From the NCBI GenBank assembly GCA_010405405.1, contig MU004238.1, forward strand, positions 2,060,374-2,124,373: DNA of 64,000 nt. Reading direction: 5' to 3'. Under the pieces are notes generated by a model. That model had not been told where the DNA came from, ran no database searches, and saw nothing but the letters and a program-made list of their open reading frames with translations. Origin of the DNA: Microthyrium microscopicum (taxonomy: Eukaryota; Ascomycota; Dothideomycetes; Microthyriales; Microthyriaceae). The position numbers were made by a program, and so were the translations under genes. Positions 35,422 through 48,400 of this stretch are shown here, one piece after another. Positions within the stretch are counted from its first letter, which is position 1; every line of letters starts with the position of its first letter.

Positions 35422-38400
35422 TCATATACCCGCCATCACGGTATCTCCAATCTCCCCGTTTGCCGTAGGAGGCATTTCGCCAACACTCTGTGTCGCTCCA
35501 GCCGTTGCCGCCTGTTGCATTCCCACAGCCCCTCGTTTCTTTCCAACCGTTTTCTTCAGCTGTTCTGCGTGCGCCAACGCAGCTTGTTCCATGTCATACT
35601 TCACCTTCCATTCTACCCAAGGCTTCCCTTCCTTCAAAGCCTGCTGCATCTCCCAGTGTTTCTTGACGAGCGGCAACAGTGCCCACCAATAGCCGCAGCT
35701 GCTCACACCACTGCCTACGCGGCGCATGACACCAACCTCCACCATCCAGTCGATCGCGAGCTCTACTTCCCATAGCTCGAGCTGGTCTTTCATATGCACT
35801 ACAAGCTCCTTGGTGGTCACACCTGCGCCTGTAGTAGCTCGATGAATGATCATGTGAAGCACACGAATCCAGCGATCGATCGCGACATCTGTGCCAAAGA
35901 TGCTCCAATACGGGAGACGTGCACGTTTTCGAGAATCCTTCTTGGGCCGCATCGGAACTGGTGTCTTGGCTACTTTATCTGTGAGCGGCATACCGTATAC
36001 GTAATTGTCGAGAGCCTCGATTTCCAAATCCCAGAAGAAGCGCTCTTTGGGTACCCTCTTGGTCTCATAGCTGTCTTCTGCGAACCCGTAGACGGAGAGT
36101 CGGGGCCAGGGTGCGCCAATCTTGTTGACCGTCGGTGGCAGGCGAGGGAGGGTACGCAGCTGGTGGGCCGCACAGAGTTCTGTGACAACCATTGCTTGGG
36201 CGTCGTCAATGTACTGTGTTAATTCTGCGTATTCGCCTGACGGTTTAAAGCGCCAGAGCGGGAGATTGTTGCGCGCTCGGCGTTTGCGTTTCTTTTCGAC
36301 GCGGCCATCCAGGACTTTGTCGAGTTCTTTGTCTGCTGCTTTGTTGCCGTTAAGGACAGTTATCTGGCCGCCAACTGTAGTAAGTGGCTCGCCAGACGTC
36401 TTCTCGGCCGATTTGTTGGGTACCTTTTTGGCTTTTTTGCCAGCTTTCTTGGCAGAGATACCGCCAGAGCTCCTCTTGATAGGCTGAGTTCGTACCGTAA
36501 TGGGCTGAGCAGCACCCCGATCTTGCTCTGACCCGCTCAACGGGGCATTGAGTATATCTTCAATAACCTTGGCGGGTGCGCGCTTATCTGCAAGTTGTCT
36601 TCCAGCTTTGATCTCATTATCCAACTTTTCTTTGTAGGCAACGGCACGCTCAAAATCTTCCATTTTCCAGACTCGTTTTTGACTCAATAGGCTCTTCATG
36701 GGATCCAAGAGGAAGTATTTGCCCCTATACTTCTTGATTTGCTTGCAGACCATGAGATCCTTCATAGCAGCTTCGAGTTTCTTGTTCTTGATGGAGTAAA
36801 GCATCTTTGCAGCCAACGGATACTTGCTACTAACATTCCGATCCGCAGCTACACCGCGGGCCCATGAGCGGATAAACTGTTTTTCAAACTCCTTGTGCTT
36901 CTTTGGTCGATGTAAAGGCACACTAGAAACGTAATTGGACGCCAATCTACGACGTCTCATATTCGTGGTAGACGGCCGGCCATACGCTTCCCGAGAAGCA
37001 GTGTTACTCCTCTCGGTGACGGTGTAATGGTACTTGTGCAGCTCGCCTGGACGCGGAACGATACGCTGGCCTGACATGACCTGCACATTCTTCATTGCCC
37101 ATTCGACAATAGTAGGCCAGTGGCAATCTTTTAGCACTCTGAGATTCACTCTTGGTACTAAGCCTTCTTTGTAGGCTTTCAAAAACTTGGTTCGGAACTC
37201 TTCGCGGATGCATTGGATCTCTTGGGCTTTTGACTTCTTGATTGAAGTCCAACGATTCTTGAAGTTGATTTGACAGTAATTCGGGTAACCGTCAAATAGA
37301 GGATCAAGATAACGCCAAGAGATGTAGCCGTTGGCCCCTCCTGCCAGTTCTCCAAGGACAACGACGCCGTATATCAGTTTCTTCTCCGCAGCAGAATCAA
37401 TGATACAAGCCGGATCTGCTCGCGTAGGTCGCTTTGGGATTGGCTCGGCAGTTCTAAACACCGGAACACGTCGCTGCATATATGGTGGTTGTGGCATTAT
37501 CTCTGGTTGGCGTTGAGCCCAAAGAGGAGTGGGTATCAAGACTCCTTGGAAGAAGCCCTGGGATGTTGGAGGCGCAAACTCAAGTACCGGATCAACAGGC
37601 ACATTCACATACTCTTGATGCCATGGCGCCTTTACGACTGGAATTGGCGCCTCTGCACGCGAAGTCGAGGCTTCTGCGCTTGAGGTTGTATGTAGTAAAG
37701 ATGGATGATAATCGGACACGGCTGGAATGAGATCGGCAAGGGTTTGGTGAAACTCTGGCTCTGGAGCAGGTGGCGACATCGCTTGCTGCCATGGCATCGG
37801 GGGCTCTGTTGAAGATTGGTTGCCTTGCCATGGCATCGGAGGATGTGCCCGGTATTGGTTGTCTTGCCAGGGCATTGGAGGATGTACCAGCTGTTGATTA
37901 TCGTGCCAGGGCATTGGAGCATGGGCTAGTTGTTGATTTTCTTGCGATGGCATTGTACGATGTATCAACCGCTGATTATCTTGCCAGTTCATGGATGGAA
38001 TGGTCTGCTCTGGTGATTGGCTTGCAAGTTCTGGGACGGCAGGCTGCTCTGGTGCCGGAGCTATGGCTACCGTTTCTGCTCGAGGAGGCTCCGCAGTTTC
38101 CTGAGCTGTATCATCTTGTTGTGGCAAAGATTGCGACAATTTCGACTTTGGCAAAGGTTTACCATCGGCATCACGTACTCGAGGCCGTGGACCAGGTTTA
38201 CGCTTCAATTTTCCCGCCTTTGTGTACTTGTTTGGAGGGGGCCTACCAATGCCCAAGCCACTGCTACTTGCTAGCATCTTTAATGGTAGAATTCGAGGTT
38301 TCAACGCGCGGTGTTTATGTCCAATGCTGTAATTGACAAATCCACGTTTCCGGTCCTGCGAGAGCGAAATCTTATGACCGGACGCACGCCATTCCTTAAG

Positions 38401-41400
38401 TTCCTCTTGCATCTCTTGAGTATCTTCAGGCACTGGCATCTTTCGGCGTTGCTTTCTAGGTGGGGCTTGCTGCTGATCATCAGCTTCGTCGTCCGCATTA
38501 GCAGCATCTGCCTGAGTAGCTTGTGCCCGTTTTCTCGGCCGTGGAATCGGCAAGACTGGTTTCTCTCCCAAGTTCAGAATGGGATCCCGCAGGACAAAAT
38601 CATAAGCGGCGGTCCGAGGTGCGATTCTAAAGTCTGTCGATACCGTGCCATTTTGTGCATTGAACGTCTGAACAGGGTGGATAAGCTTTTGGTGGAAGTG
38701 AAGAATGGTTTCAGCCGCTGTTGTTGGTCGAAAGATATGACCGTTGAGAGATCTGGCATGAATGGGGTCTGGCAAAGATTGTGGGTACAAGCTGATGTCG
38801 AGCTCGCCTTCATGTAGAACTGAAGGTTCCCCCCCATCGGTCGTGAGGCGCCGTCGCTTGGACGGACGCCCACTATCTTCTTCATCCGACGAGGAAATTG
38901 CTTGAGTAGTAGTTCGCGTATTCTCATTCCACTCTGGCTGAGTAAGAGGGATCAAGGTCGGTCCGCCCCATACTTTCATATTGGGTATCGGTTCGGAAAA
39001 GTGATCATACAATCCAGTTTGAATTGCGTCCAGTTTCCGCTGATTGTCTTGCAGGGTTTTGTCGTGCTTAGCTTTACGCTGTCGAAACATTTGACGGGCC
39101 TCTGTAGCAGAGGACCAGAGAGCTGGTGATGCGATCAGGACGGGGGCATTAGCCCGGTTCTGCTGATCAGCATATGCATCATCTCGCCGTCGTTTGCGCT
39201 CTTGCAGCGAAAGAAGTGCCTCCGGTGCGTTAACTAATTCTTCCGCAAAATCGTCGGGCGCTTGAGGAACAACTGTGTAGCCAAGATCTTTTCTGTGGTA
39301 CCTATCCACATGGACACGGGGTTTGGTACGCTTTCGAAATTCCACGTTTGAGTGAAGCCAGTAATTTGGATAGGCCCTAATCATGTTCTGCATCGTGGCT
39401 TGAGCCAGAGGTGACTTGAAAGGCTCATTCATACCTTCCGTCTCTGGCAAATAGATTAAATGCTTGATGACATTTTTGCCCTTTCGATCAATGAAGTTGA
39501 ACCCAATCCGTTTGATTTCGTTATTAGCAAAAGCGTTTTTGAAGGTTCGGTTCACAGTATTTCGATCAGGGGGTATCTCTCCAGGATGCTGTTTCTTCCA
39601 CAAGTTGATGAAAGGTTTTACAAACTCGCCATCACCACCAAATACACCATCCGCAAGGCGCAGAAGTTCGACAGCGCATTGAATCTTGCCATGTCTTGCA
39701 GATCCGGTGTTCAATGATATGCCTTCTTTTGGTTTCATCTTACGCCGTTGTTTGGGTTTGGTTTGTTCTTGCCAGTTGTGTTCAGCAACCCAGTTTATAT
39801 TTTCAGGAGGGGGGGCCGGCTGCACGGCCGTGGATGGTGAGAGAGAGGATATAGTTGGTTCATTGGCTGGAGGGACTGCTTGGTCAACAGGCGGAGGTAC
39901 AGTCGCTTGCGGCACAACAGTTGAGCTTTCCACAATCTCAGCGTCAGCAGGAAAGGGATTCTGACTATAATGAAACGATATAATGCCGCCCTTCTTCCTC
40001 TTGAGAGAGATGCCTTGTTTGGTTGATTCGGTGGTAGTGTTGAGAGGCGGTGGTGACATGGACAGTATCTCATCAATCGTCACGATCGGTATAACGACTG
40101 GAGTCTCCGGGGTGGCCACTGTAACCGAATCTTTGGGTGGTTGTACAAAGTGGCGAGGTTTAGATGCACTACCCACCACCACAGGTTCTTCTTCTTGATC
40201 ACTGTCTGCAATCTTTCGTAGAAACTTGAGCACCAAACTTGGTTTTCCATCCTTGGTAGGCCGACCCTTCTTCTTGACTTTTATAACTGTATATTTACCA
40301 ACAGGAACGGGCTGTAGTGCAGCTCGTTTGATGGTGGCTGCGGTAAGACGAGGTTTGTTGCTATTTCGAGTGGCAGCCTTGGCTATCGCCGGCCGATTGT
40401 TGCGTACAGTTTTACCAGTTTTCTGCCGCTTGTGTGGCCGCGAAGCATCATCATTCAGGGCAGTTCTTGAGACAGGGAGATCTGATTCTACAATGACATT
40501 TTCCGGAAGAGCTGGTCGCGATCGCTTTTTCTGGAATGGGTTCTCGGGCATGAGGCCTTTTGGACGTCGTGCTCGTCTGAACCACTGAAGGTCAAACTTG
40601 TTGGGTTCACCCGGTCGCTGTATCAAGTGAGGCTCCCGTTTTGTCAGCTGCACGATGGGATCCTTGAAGGCCTGCGCGGTAGTTGTGATCGTAGCAAGGC
40701 TTGGTTTTTCATAGAATGAAGCATTGCGAAGCGGGAATCCCCATTTGTCGAGTTTCGGCTTCACAAGGTTCTCAAATTTGTGGTTTTTGGGCATGATGAC
40801 TTTCCACTCGATGTTGCCCTTGTCAGCTTCTGCCTTAAACGCTTGTATGTCTTTGTAAACGTAGTGAGCGTTGCCATTTGTGACTTGGGTATCACGAATG
40901 ATTGCTAGATGTCTTAGGTGTGGAGGCTGGGAATTCTGCCAATTATCGGTGATTCGAGAAAGCAGAGTCTCGGCAGGTCGATAGAATATTTGTCCAAAGA
41001 TGGATTGACGAGCATCCCGAGTGGTGAGTCCTGTGTATCCGGACTGCGTTATCACATAGCGAGCTATTTGGAGTGGATGACGACGCGGATCCCAATAATT
41101 GATGCGTCTCGGTTTCTCGGCGCCTTCCTCGTTATTTTCACCCACGCTGACACTTTCAGCGGCTGCTTGGTTTGGTTCCTGGGCTCCTGGAGCCTCAAGC
41201 TCATTAGATGGAGCCTCTTCTCCTTCTTGATCCTGGTGATCGTTTGTCAATTGTGCCGGAGCTGCTGAATCTGTGATGGACTGCTCATGAGCGTTTTGCA
41301 CATCAGCATCAGCCTCATCGTTGACCGTTGACTCTATAATTTCCTCAATTTGAGCAGGCTTTTTAGGCTGACGGCGAAGACCGAGCTTGGATCGCCAATT

Positions 41401-42693
41401 CTCTCGGTCCTTCCGACTAACCAAATGCGCATTTTTACGGTCCTCTTTGGTAGGCTGACGTAAGAGTCGAATGCAAGGACAGAAACGAGGTTTTCCAGTT
41501 GCGAGATGCGGAAGGTCACTGGGGGCGGAGAATCGTTCGAGCAATCCTAGAATCTCCAGTCGCTCAAGGCCCCGACTAAGTGATCGTCGTTTCCAGATAT
41601 CTTGGTCTCCTGTAACGATACCGGCAACACCATACAACGTGTCAATGGATATAGCGCCACCAGTCTTTGTTATCTCAACGATTTTAGTAACCAGGCTGTC
41701 CAGGTCAAATTGAGTTCCATTGAAGATTTGATCCGTCATGCCGGCATTGGACCATGTAGTACCGGTCTCTTTGCCATACCTTGCAAGTCGTAGCAAACTG
41801 GTTCTATGACCTTTGATAAAGATTGGGATCTTCTCGATCAGTCCTTTATCGGCCAGGTTGCTGGTCCGCTTCGGAACAGATCTTTTGTCTTGTCCAGAAA
41901 TTTTGGTAAGCTCTGACTGAGGGATGCCAGCTTCGCGATATGTGGCAATGATTTGCAACGCCTGAAACTCCATGCTAGGGACGATTTTTGGGTTGGGATC
42001 AGAATTTGCCAGCGCAAGCCAGATGCGTTTCTCGGTTGTATAGATCCGAATATGAGGATTTAGTAAGGTTTCGGATTCTGGATCTTCCGGGCGATTTTGA
42101 GCTTCTACAGATTGAAGCTGGGTGAAGGAGAGATGATTGAGAGCACCATCCTTGCCAATGACAAAGTCGTCGCCCTCTTGGAGCCATTTCCAGACCCGAG
42201 ACAAGAAATCAATGTCATCTTCGAGAGAATCAGAAGGTGAATTTAGATTGTTTGTGTCGTGAATTTTGTAGAACTGAACAACAAAGTTCTTGAATTGTTT
42301 AGTGGTGACGCCTATAATTTAGGATTAGCACATTTAGTCTCAAAGAATGGTTTCAACCGAGCACAAATGAGATGCATGCCCCCAACCCGTCCAATATCTG
42401 TCAACGACTAGAAGAAGCGTATACGCTACTTCTCATCGTAATCGATATTCAAACCAATCTTGTACGCACTCGTTGGAAAACAAAACACTCTAAACCAGAG
42501 CGTTGTACATAAGAGCCAGCGAAGCTGATGGGGCACGCCAGCCTTATGCCGACGACGTAGGTTGAAAAGCGACCAATAAAAAGGTACGCAGGGGAATGAG
42601 CAACAAGTTCTTACCTTGAGGGCCGTGGATAGCGATTTCGTTTAAGACATGTTCGAGAAGTCGATCCAAACTGGCCTGAAAAGGCGGCGCCAT
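35422..42693 (-). CDS. TFC3: TFIIIC B-block-binding subunit (tau138/Tfc3-like)
   Basis: Two exons (42693-42615, 42311-35422) give 2322 residues. The joined start reads MAPPFQASLDRLLEHVLNEI...HGPQ-GVTTKQFKNFVVQFYK, matching the N-terminal winged helix of this subunit. The B-block winged helix (TFIIIC B-block domain) is at about 141-207: EFQALQIIATYREAGIPQSELTKISG... KGLIEKIPIFIKG. The protein binds the internal B box of tRNA genes and helps recruit TFIIIB and Pol III in the nucleus. Several basic stretches (RPSKRRRL, KPKQRRKMKPK, KKGRPTKDGKP) look like nuclear signals or AT-hook-like text. A Gln/Pro-rich 13-residue tandem repeat lies at about 1467-1535. The C-terminal third again has winged-helix-like blocks (VHMKDQLELWEVELAIDWMVEVGVMRRVG). 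The long first intron (303 bases) is unusual for this window. Confidence 0.88.
37797..37992 (-). repeat. 39-base in-frame tandem repeat in TFC3 (five units)
   Basis: Six successive Met codons are spaced exactly 39 bases apart (minus strand, 37992 down to 37797), giving five complete 13-residue units of the form MPWQDNQxLxHPP. Units read MNWQDNQRLIHRT, MPSQENQQLAHAP, MPWHDNQQLVHPP, MPWQDNQYRAHPP and MPWQGNQSSTEPP, followed by MPWQQ. The middle units are most alike at DNA level. Length in multiples of three keeps the frame, so copy number may vary between strains. Confidence 0.85.
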
Positions 42694-43393
42694 GGCGGGG
42701 TATACTTTTCAGCAATGATAGTATCGTGTAGATGTCCAAGGCGAGGGATGGAAAAGTGGTGGGAGCGGTGTTCGAACAGCCGTGCTGGTGTTGAGTGTCG
42801 AGGGTGTAGGCAAAGGTGGTGGAATAAGTTTCGGTAAAGTTGCTAGAGGATGCGAGGCTAACTTTTAATTCGGTACTAAGGTGGGGTGTTGAGTGGGCTG
42901 GTCCGTGTGCCTTCCCTGTTGGGTCATTCAAGACGTGCTTGCCTAGTTTCCGGTTCGAACTTCGTTCCGGTACTGCACCTTCCAAGTCAATATTGAAGGA
43001 TGAAAACAGATGTCGAGTAATTCTGGGCTATTGGTTGTACTTTGGATTTCTGTAGTATTTTGATGCTTTGGAATTGCGAACCTTGGGTGGCATGGTTTTG
43101 GCCCTTTTGGGTCCTGCGAGGCTGTGACTTCAACATATGTCATCGTACCACAACTGAGTTACTTTGAACAGAGTTGACAACGATCTCCCATCACTTACGA
43201 AGTCTCCCATCGCAAGTCGAAAAAGGCGGATGCTATTGTTCCCAGGGCATCCGCTGCTAGGTCGAACAATTCACTAAGGATAAGCGTAAGGAGTATAACT
43301 TGCCTGCATGATAGGCCCATGATTACAGTGGGCGGTTGATAGAGTGCCTTCGTACCGAAGACTTCCTCATTATAGATTTGTAGCTTCAAATAT
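42694..43393. other. Intergenic region between TFC3 start and P450 stop
   Basis: About 700 bases upstream of TFC3 and downstream of the P450 gene, both on the minus strand. The part next to TFC3 is its promoter. Open frames at 42611-42985 (overlapping exon 1) and 43195-43389 show no domain. I see no repeat or RNA gene. Confidence 0.45.
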
Positions 43394-45087
43394 CTATTCT
43401 GACAGAAAGGTAAAGCCCAAGATCAGCTTGTCACCTTTCGGAGTGGCCATCATATCATCTAGCTGTTCAATCCCTTCATCATCGATTATCGTAGTCTCGT
43501 AATTCGTATATATTGCAGCCAGTACAAGCTTGAGGACTATTCCATCATGTTAGCAAGCCGCAAGACTACCCATAGAGTCGCATGAAACTTACCAAGAAGT
43601 GTAAAGTTGTTCCCAACACACATCCTGCCTCCACTTCCAAAGACCCAGAACCATCGCCGCATATCATTACCTCCTTCGCGTTCAACGTCTTTCTCATCGC
43701 TATCATTCTTCGGCATCCATCTCTTTGGCTTCCACTTGTCTGCCTCAGGATAGATATCTTCATTCCGATGCATGGAATACGGCGAAGCACTGATCGTTAT
43801 GCCAGCAGGTATAAAGTACCCATCAACCGTCGTACCTCCCTCCGGCACCATACGCCGCTGAGGACCAGGAGCCGGAGCATTAAGCCTCAACGTCTCATGA
43901 ATAACCGCATCCAACCTCGGCAATCCATCCAACGCCCTCACATTCTCCGTCGAAAACGCCGTCTCATTCGGCAACGGATACTTGAACGTCTTCCCCAGTC
44001 CCAACAACTCCTTCCTCAACGCCTTCTGCACCAACGGCGTCCTCGACAGATGCCACATCGCATACGTAAGCGCAATACCAATACCCTCCCTCCCAGCCTC
44101 AATATTATCCAACAACTCCGACGCAACCAACAACTCCGTCTCCTTCTCCGACTGTGTCCCCTCAATCTTCGGAATCGTCTCTCGTAGCTGCGCATATACG
44201 ACCGGAAACGTCTCAATCTGATCATCCTTAACAACCACCCTTCCCTCCAGCGCCAAAAACGCTTCCGTCCGTCGACACATATCCAAACACATATCCTCCA
44301 AGTCCTTCGTCGCAGCCTCCTTCCCCCTGAGCTGACGAAACTTCCTCTTCGCAGTCTCCAAATACTCCTTCCGCGCTGTCTCCCGCCCAGTCCTCACAAT
44401 ATCAATGCCATTCGCAGTCCCCATCTCATACGAGCTAATAAATTCCGCCCCCAACGCACACCCCATCTCGTACACATCACACCCCTCGCCTGCCAAATTC
44501 GTCAATGCGATGGCCGGCAGAAACCGTCGAAACAACAACACAGCCGCCATGGCCCGAAAGTCCTCCGATCTCAACAAATAGCTCTTCGAGTAAATATTAG
44601 ACACCATACGTTTTCTCCGCGCATGCGACGCGCCATCGAATAACGTAACCAGGTTCGGCGTGCCATTATAATTCGCAAAAGCAAGAAACCACGCCGTCCG
44701 CTCAAAGCCGCCCGTATATATCTTCCTCAAGCCATCGAGGGAGGCGACGGAGACTTCGTTGGGAGCGAGTTGGATTATGGGCCCGTGGGCTTTGTGCGCG
44801 GCGGCGATGGTGCGGGATTCGTAGCCGGTGCGGCGTTTGTAGGTGATCCAGAGGGGTGTGAGGGAGGAGGTAAAGTGGGCGGCGGGGAGCTTGGAGAGCG
44901 GTGAGAGGAAGGCTGGGTAGATGATGTAGTTGTAGATGAGATAGCTAAAAGCTAGAAGGAATACTGTGGATGAGAGGGGAGTGAGGGTGATAGAGCCCCA
45001 TTCTATCATTTTGATGTTGTTGGCGAGGAAGTTGGAGAGAGATTGATATTGATCTTGGAGTAGAAAGGTGAGGTCAAGCCCCCACAT
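43394..45087 (-). CDS. Cytochrome P450 monooxygenase
   Basis: Two exons (45087-43593, 43536-43394) give 545 residues. A membrane anchor lies at about 38-60 (SSTVFLLAFSYLIYNYIIYPAF), with the P450 domain facing the cytosol from the ER membrane. The K-helix ExxR motif is ETLR (398-401). The heme-binding loop is FGSGGRMCVG with the cysteine ligand at C490. The I-helix reads AGREGI (331-336) where many P450s have AGxDTT; the oxygen-activating threonine position holds glycine. Similar I-helices occur in some fungal families, so the enzyme need not be dead. The second exon adds the last strand region (VLKLVLAAIYTNYE...). Substrate and CYP family are unknown. The gene's 5' side faces the AT-rich element, whose end lies 135 bases upstream of the start codon. 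Confidence 0.93.
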
Positions 45088-45222
45088 TTAAATGGCAGGT
45101 TTTCTTGGAATTTTTCGCTGGGGTCATGTCATATCTTGTTTATTTATTGATTTTAGTAATGAGAATGCTTAGTAAATTATGTTTTCTTCGCTCAAATGGG
45201 CAAAATTTGTCGCTGTTATTTG

Positions 45223-45281
45223 CATTAGCGGCGGTCTATGGGCCTGGAGAACGGTTAGCTGGTGGTTGAGGAACGGTTACG
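45223..45281 (+). repeat. Left terminal inverted repeat
   Basis: The first 19 bases match the right end perfectly in inverted orientation. After a spacer that is longer on this side, a second matching part follows: TGGTGGTT, four bases, AACGGTT, then TACG. This puts the imperfect terminal repeat at about 59 bases. Confidence 0.85.
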
Positions 45282-45407
45282 TAAGCTTGACGTTTACGCT
45301 ATAATAACGGTTAATACTCCAACGGATTTCGCAAACATGCTAAGTAATAACCGTTTAAAGCTAATAACGGTTTGTAATAGTAAACGTTTATAAATAATAA
45401 ACGTTTA
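45250..45407. repeat. Left subterminal motif cluster
   Basis: AACGGTT or its complement AACCGTT occurs at 45250, 45272, 45306, 45349 and 45366. The palindrome TAAACGTTTA occurs at 45381 and 45398. Clusters of this kind next to terminal repeats are known as transposase-binding subterminal repeats in several DNA-transposon families; the role here is inferred. Confidence 0.7.
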
Positions 45408-48400
45408 GCGCCTTACAAACGCTTAATAAGCTAAATTTTAGACTAACTAGATTTCCTCAATACAACGCTTAAATTTACCCTACCACGCTCTAGCGCTACT
45501 ACCCTACTTACTTATACTAATTAATAAATTAAGATTAGGATAAGTAATTATATTCTACTCTACTACTATACCTTATAGCCATTACATTATATTCCACTAT
45601 ATTACATAATACTATAATTAATTTAATTATAGTATCATATAATATGCTAAATCCCTACTCTAGAACCCCTTTCCATACTCTTAGACCTCCCTAAATTTTA
45701 ATTACTACTAACAACCCCTTCTTCTCTCCTTTTAGACCTCTTAATACTATAGTAAGATAGTAATAGCTCTAGAGTATATAAGGATAGCTATAAAGGATAG
45801 TATCTTTATTATTATATAGTTAGAAGTAAGCTAGTTAAAAGAGATCCTACTTATAAGCTAGCGTACTATAAAGTTTAAGGGTTAAAGGAAATACTACTTA
45901 CTATCTAGGCGTTTTAGACTAGATCTTCATTAGAGCTCCTCTCGTAGAGTAATATAGCCTTTAGAATTAAAGGTAATAGAATAAAACATTAAATTAAAAA
46001 GACGAGCAATTTTAGAAAGTTCGTAAAGTAATTTAAATAAATAGAAATAAATCTCTAGATTCTGGCAAGTATAGCAATATAAATATTATATCTAGCTAAT
46101 AGCAAGAAGCTAAGCAATTAGTTAGTAATGTCTTATATTATAAGACACTTTAACTATCTAAGGTCTATAGCAACTACTACTAGAAACTCCTAAAAAGTAG
46201 ATAATATAAATTAGACGATTATAAAGAACAAAGATCTTAAAAAGATAGAACTCATAGACCTTTATAAGTTAAGTAACAACTACTATTAGTTAGGCTTTGC
46301 CTTAAGGAGGTTATACTATAGATACTATAAATAAAGCGTTAGAAATAATTAAAATTAGTATAGAAAGTAAGAGAGAACTTATCTAAATATGCTCTATAAG
46401 TTTAAGATATTTATAATTAAAGCCTATAGAGTTATGGTTAGTAGTTATAATTAGGTTAATATAGAATATATATATTTTACCATATAGTTAAAGAACTAAT
46501 AACTAGTAACAGCTCTAGAAGTATTATTTAGTAAGAGGAGACGTAGTTTATTATATATAACTTACCTTTATAATCTAGAAGCTTTCATTATATAGGACTT
46601 TCTACTATTATACTTAGTTAGTTAGGTATTTAAATTACTCTATGTTACTAATATATATAGGTATAAGGATCAAACTAAATAGCTTTAGAATAGAGTAAAC
46701 TAAAGAGAAGGCTCTAAGCAACGTTATAAAGATCTTAAGGTATAATTGCGAGTAAGGATAGTACTATAAGGCTCTATAATAGAGGTTAGTATTGCTTTAT
46801 ACTAAATAGGACATACTTATAAATAGCTATCTAGTAACGTTAAAAAGACCTATTAAAACATTATTAGCTATATCATATTAGTACAAATAATATACCTTTT
46901 AAATTTAAAGTATGCTAGTTAATAGATAGTACTATAATTTATTAATATCTAATTAATATAGAGTAGCTAAAAAGATATAATATCTAGTACTTATATCTTA
47001 TAAAAGCAATGTGGCATAGCTTTTCTATATATATAGAAAGATAGGTTAGCTTTATAAGAGTATATATAGTATTAATTTATATATATATAGTGCCTTAGGT
47101 ATAAGCCTACTACTATAAGAGAGAGTCTATAAAATATATTAATTTTAGTATATATAACTGCCTAGAGTAGCTAGTAATAGATTAAGAAATACTTAAGTAG
47201 TACTAGAGTACTTAGATAAGGTACTATTATCTATAAAGGTTAGTTAGGATATTAATATAGCTATTAGAGGACTTAATAGTATAAAAGACGTATAGGTCCT
47301 TATAGAGTAGAAATTAACTTATCTACGAGTATATCTTAATTACTTAGATAAGTCTTAATATAAATTAAAATGCCACTAAGGATTAGAACGTTAAGAATAA
47401 ATAGAATTTAATAAAAAAGAGGAGATAGAAGATAAAATAAAGTTAGATTTAGAGGCAAGTAGATAGGTGTGCTAGAAAATTTTTAGATAGAAAGAGTAAC
47501 TACGCTATGCAGATAACTCTAATTTCGTTACTTTAATATATTTAGGTTAGATTTAATGCTCTTTATAATAGTTTAGACTATTTAATTAGTAATAATACTT
47601 GTTTTTTCTATCTAGATTAACCTAAAGACGATTAAAAGCAGCTAATTGCTATATATTTTAGCCTACCATAGGGCCTATTATTAACTTTCCTTTCTACAAA
47701 CTACTCTATTATATTACTATTATATATTAAACTACAATATATTTATAAGACTATAGTTAAACGTAAATAACATAATATTATTATCTTAATACTTTTTTTA
47801 ACTATATTAGGAATTCTATTAATACCTAGGGGTCGTAGCACTACTATACTTTATATAAAGCTAAAGTCCTAGTTAATATATAGATAACCTTATATCTTTA
47901 CATTGCTATTAGATAGTTCTAAGCATAAATTGTCTTTAGTCTTAAATAGTAGAAAGTATAAGAAAGTTAAAGAGACATTTTAAAGACTAATAATCTTAGT
48001 TATAGCGTTACCTTAGTTATTAAATTGTTAGCGTAGAATAGCATAACTAGTAATAGGATTAACTTTATTAGTAGCCTTAAGAACTTTAATAGAGAAAAAG
48101 ACATAAGGGTACTTAAAGGCTAGATTATAAATAAGTACTTATTTAATAATGCTATACTTTATACTATAGTAAAGAACTCTATCTCTACAACTAAAGATTA
48201 TATAACGCTTAGATTACCTAAACACTATTAGTTATAATATATAGCTATTAAAGATGCTAAAGTACTTATAGATTAGTAAAGGAGATAGATTTACTTTAAT
48301 ATAGAGTCTTAAGAGGATTAAAGTATATACTACGCTTCTTATAGTTAGTCTCATATGCTTTAACTAGTTAGTCTTTAATTAGAAGCTAGCCTAGATTAGC

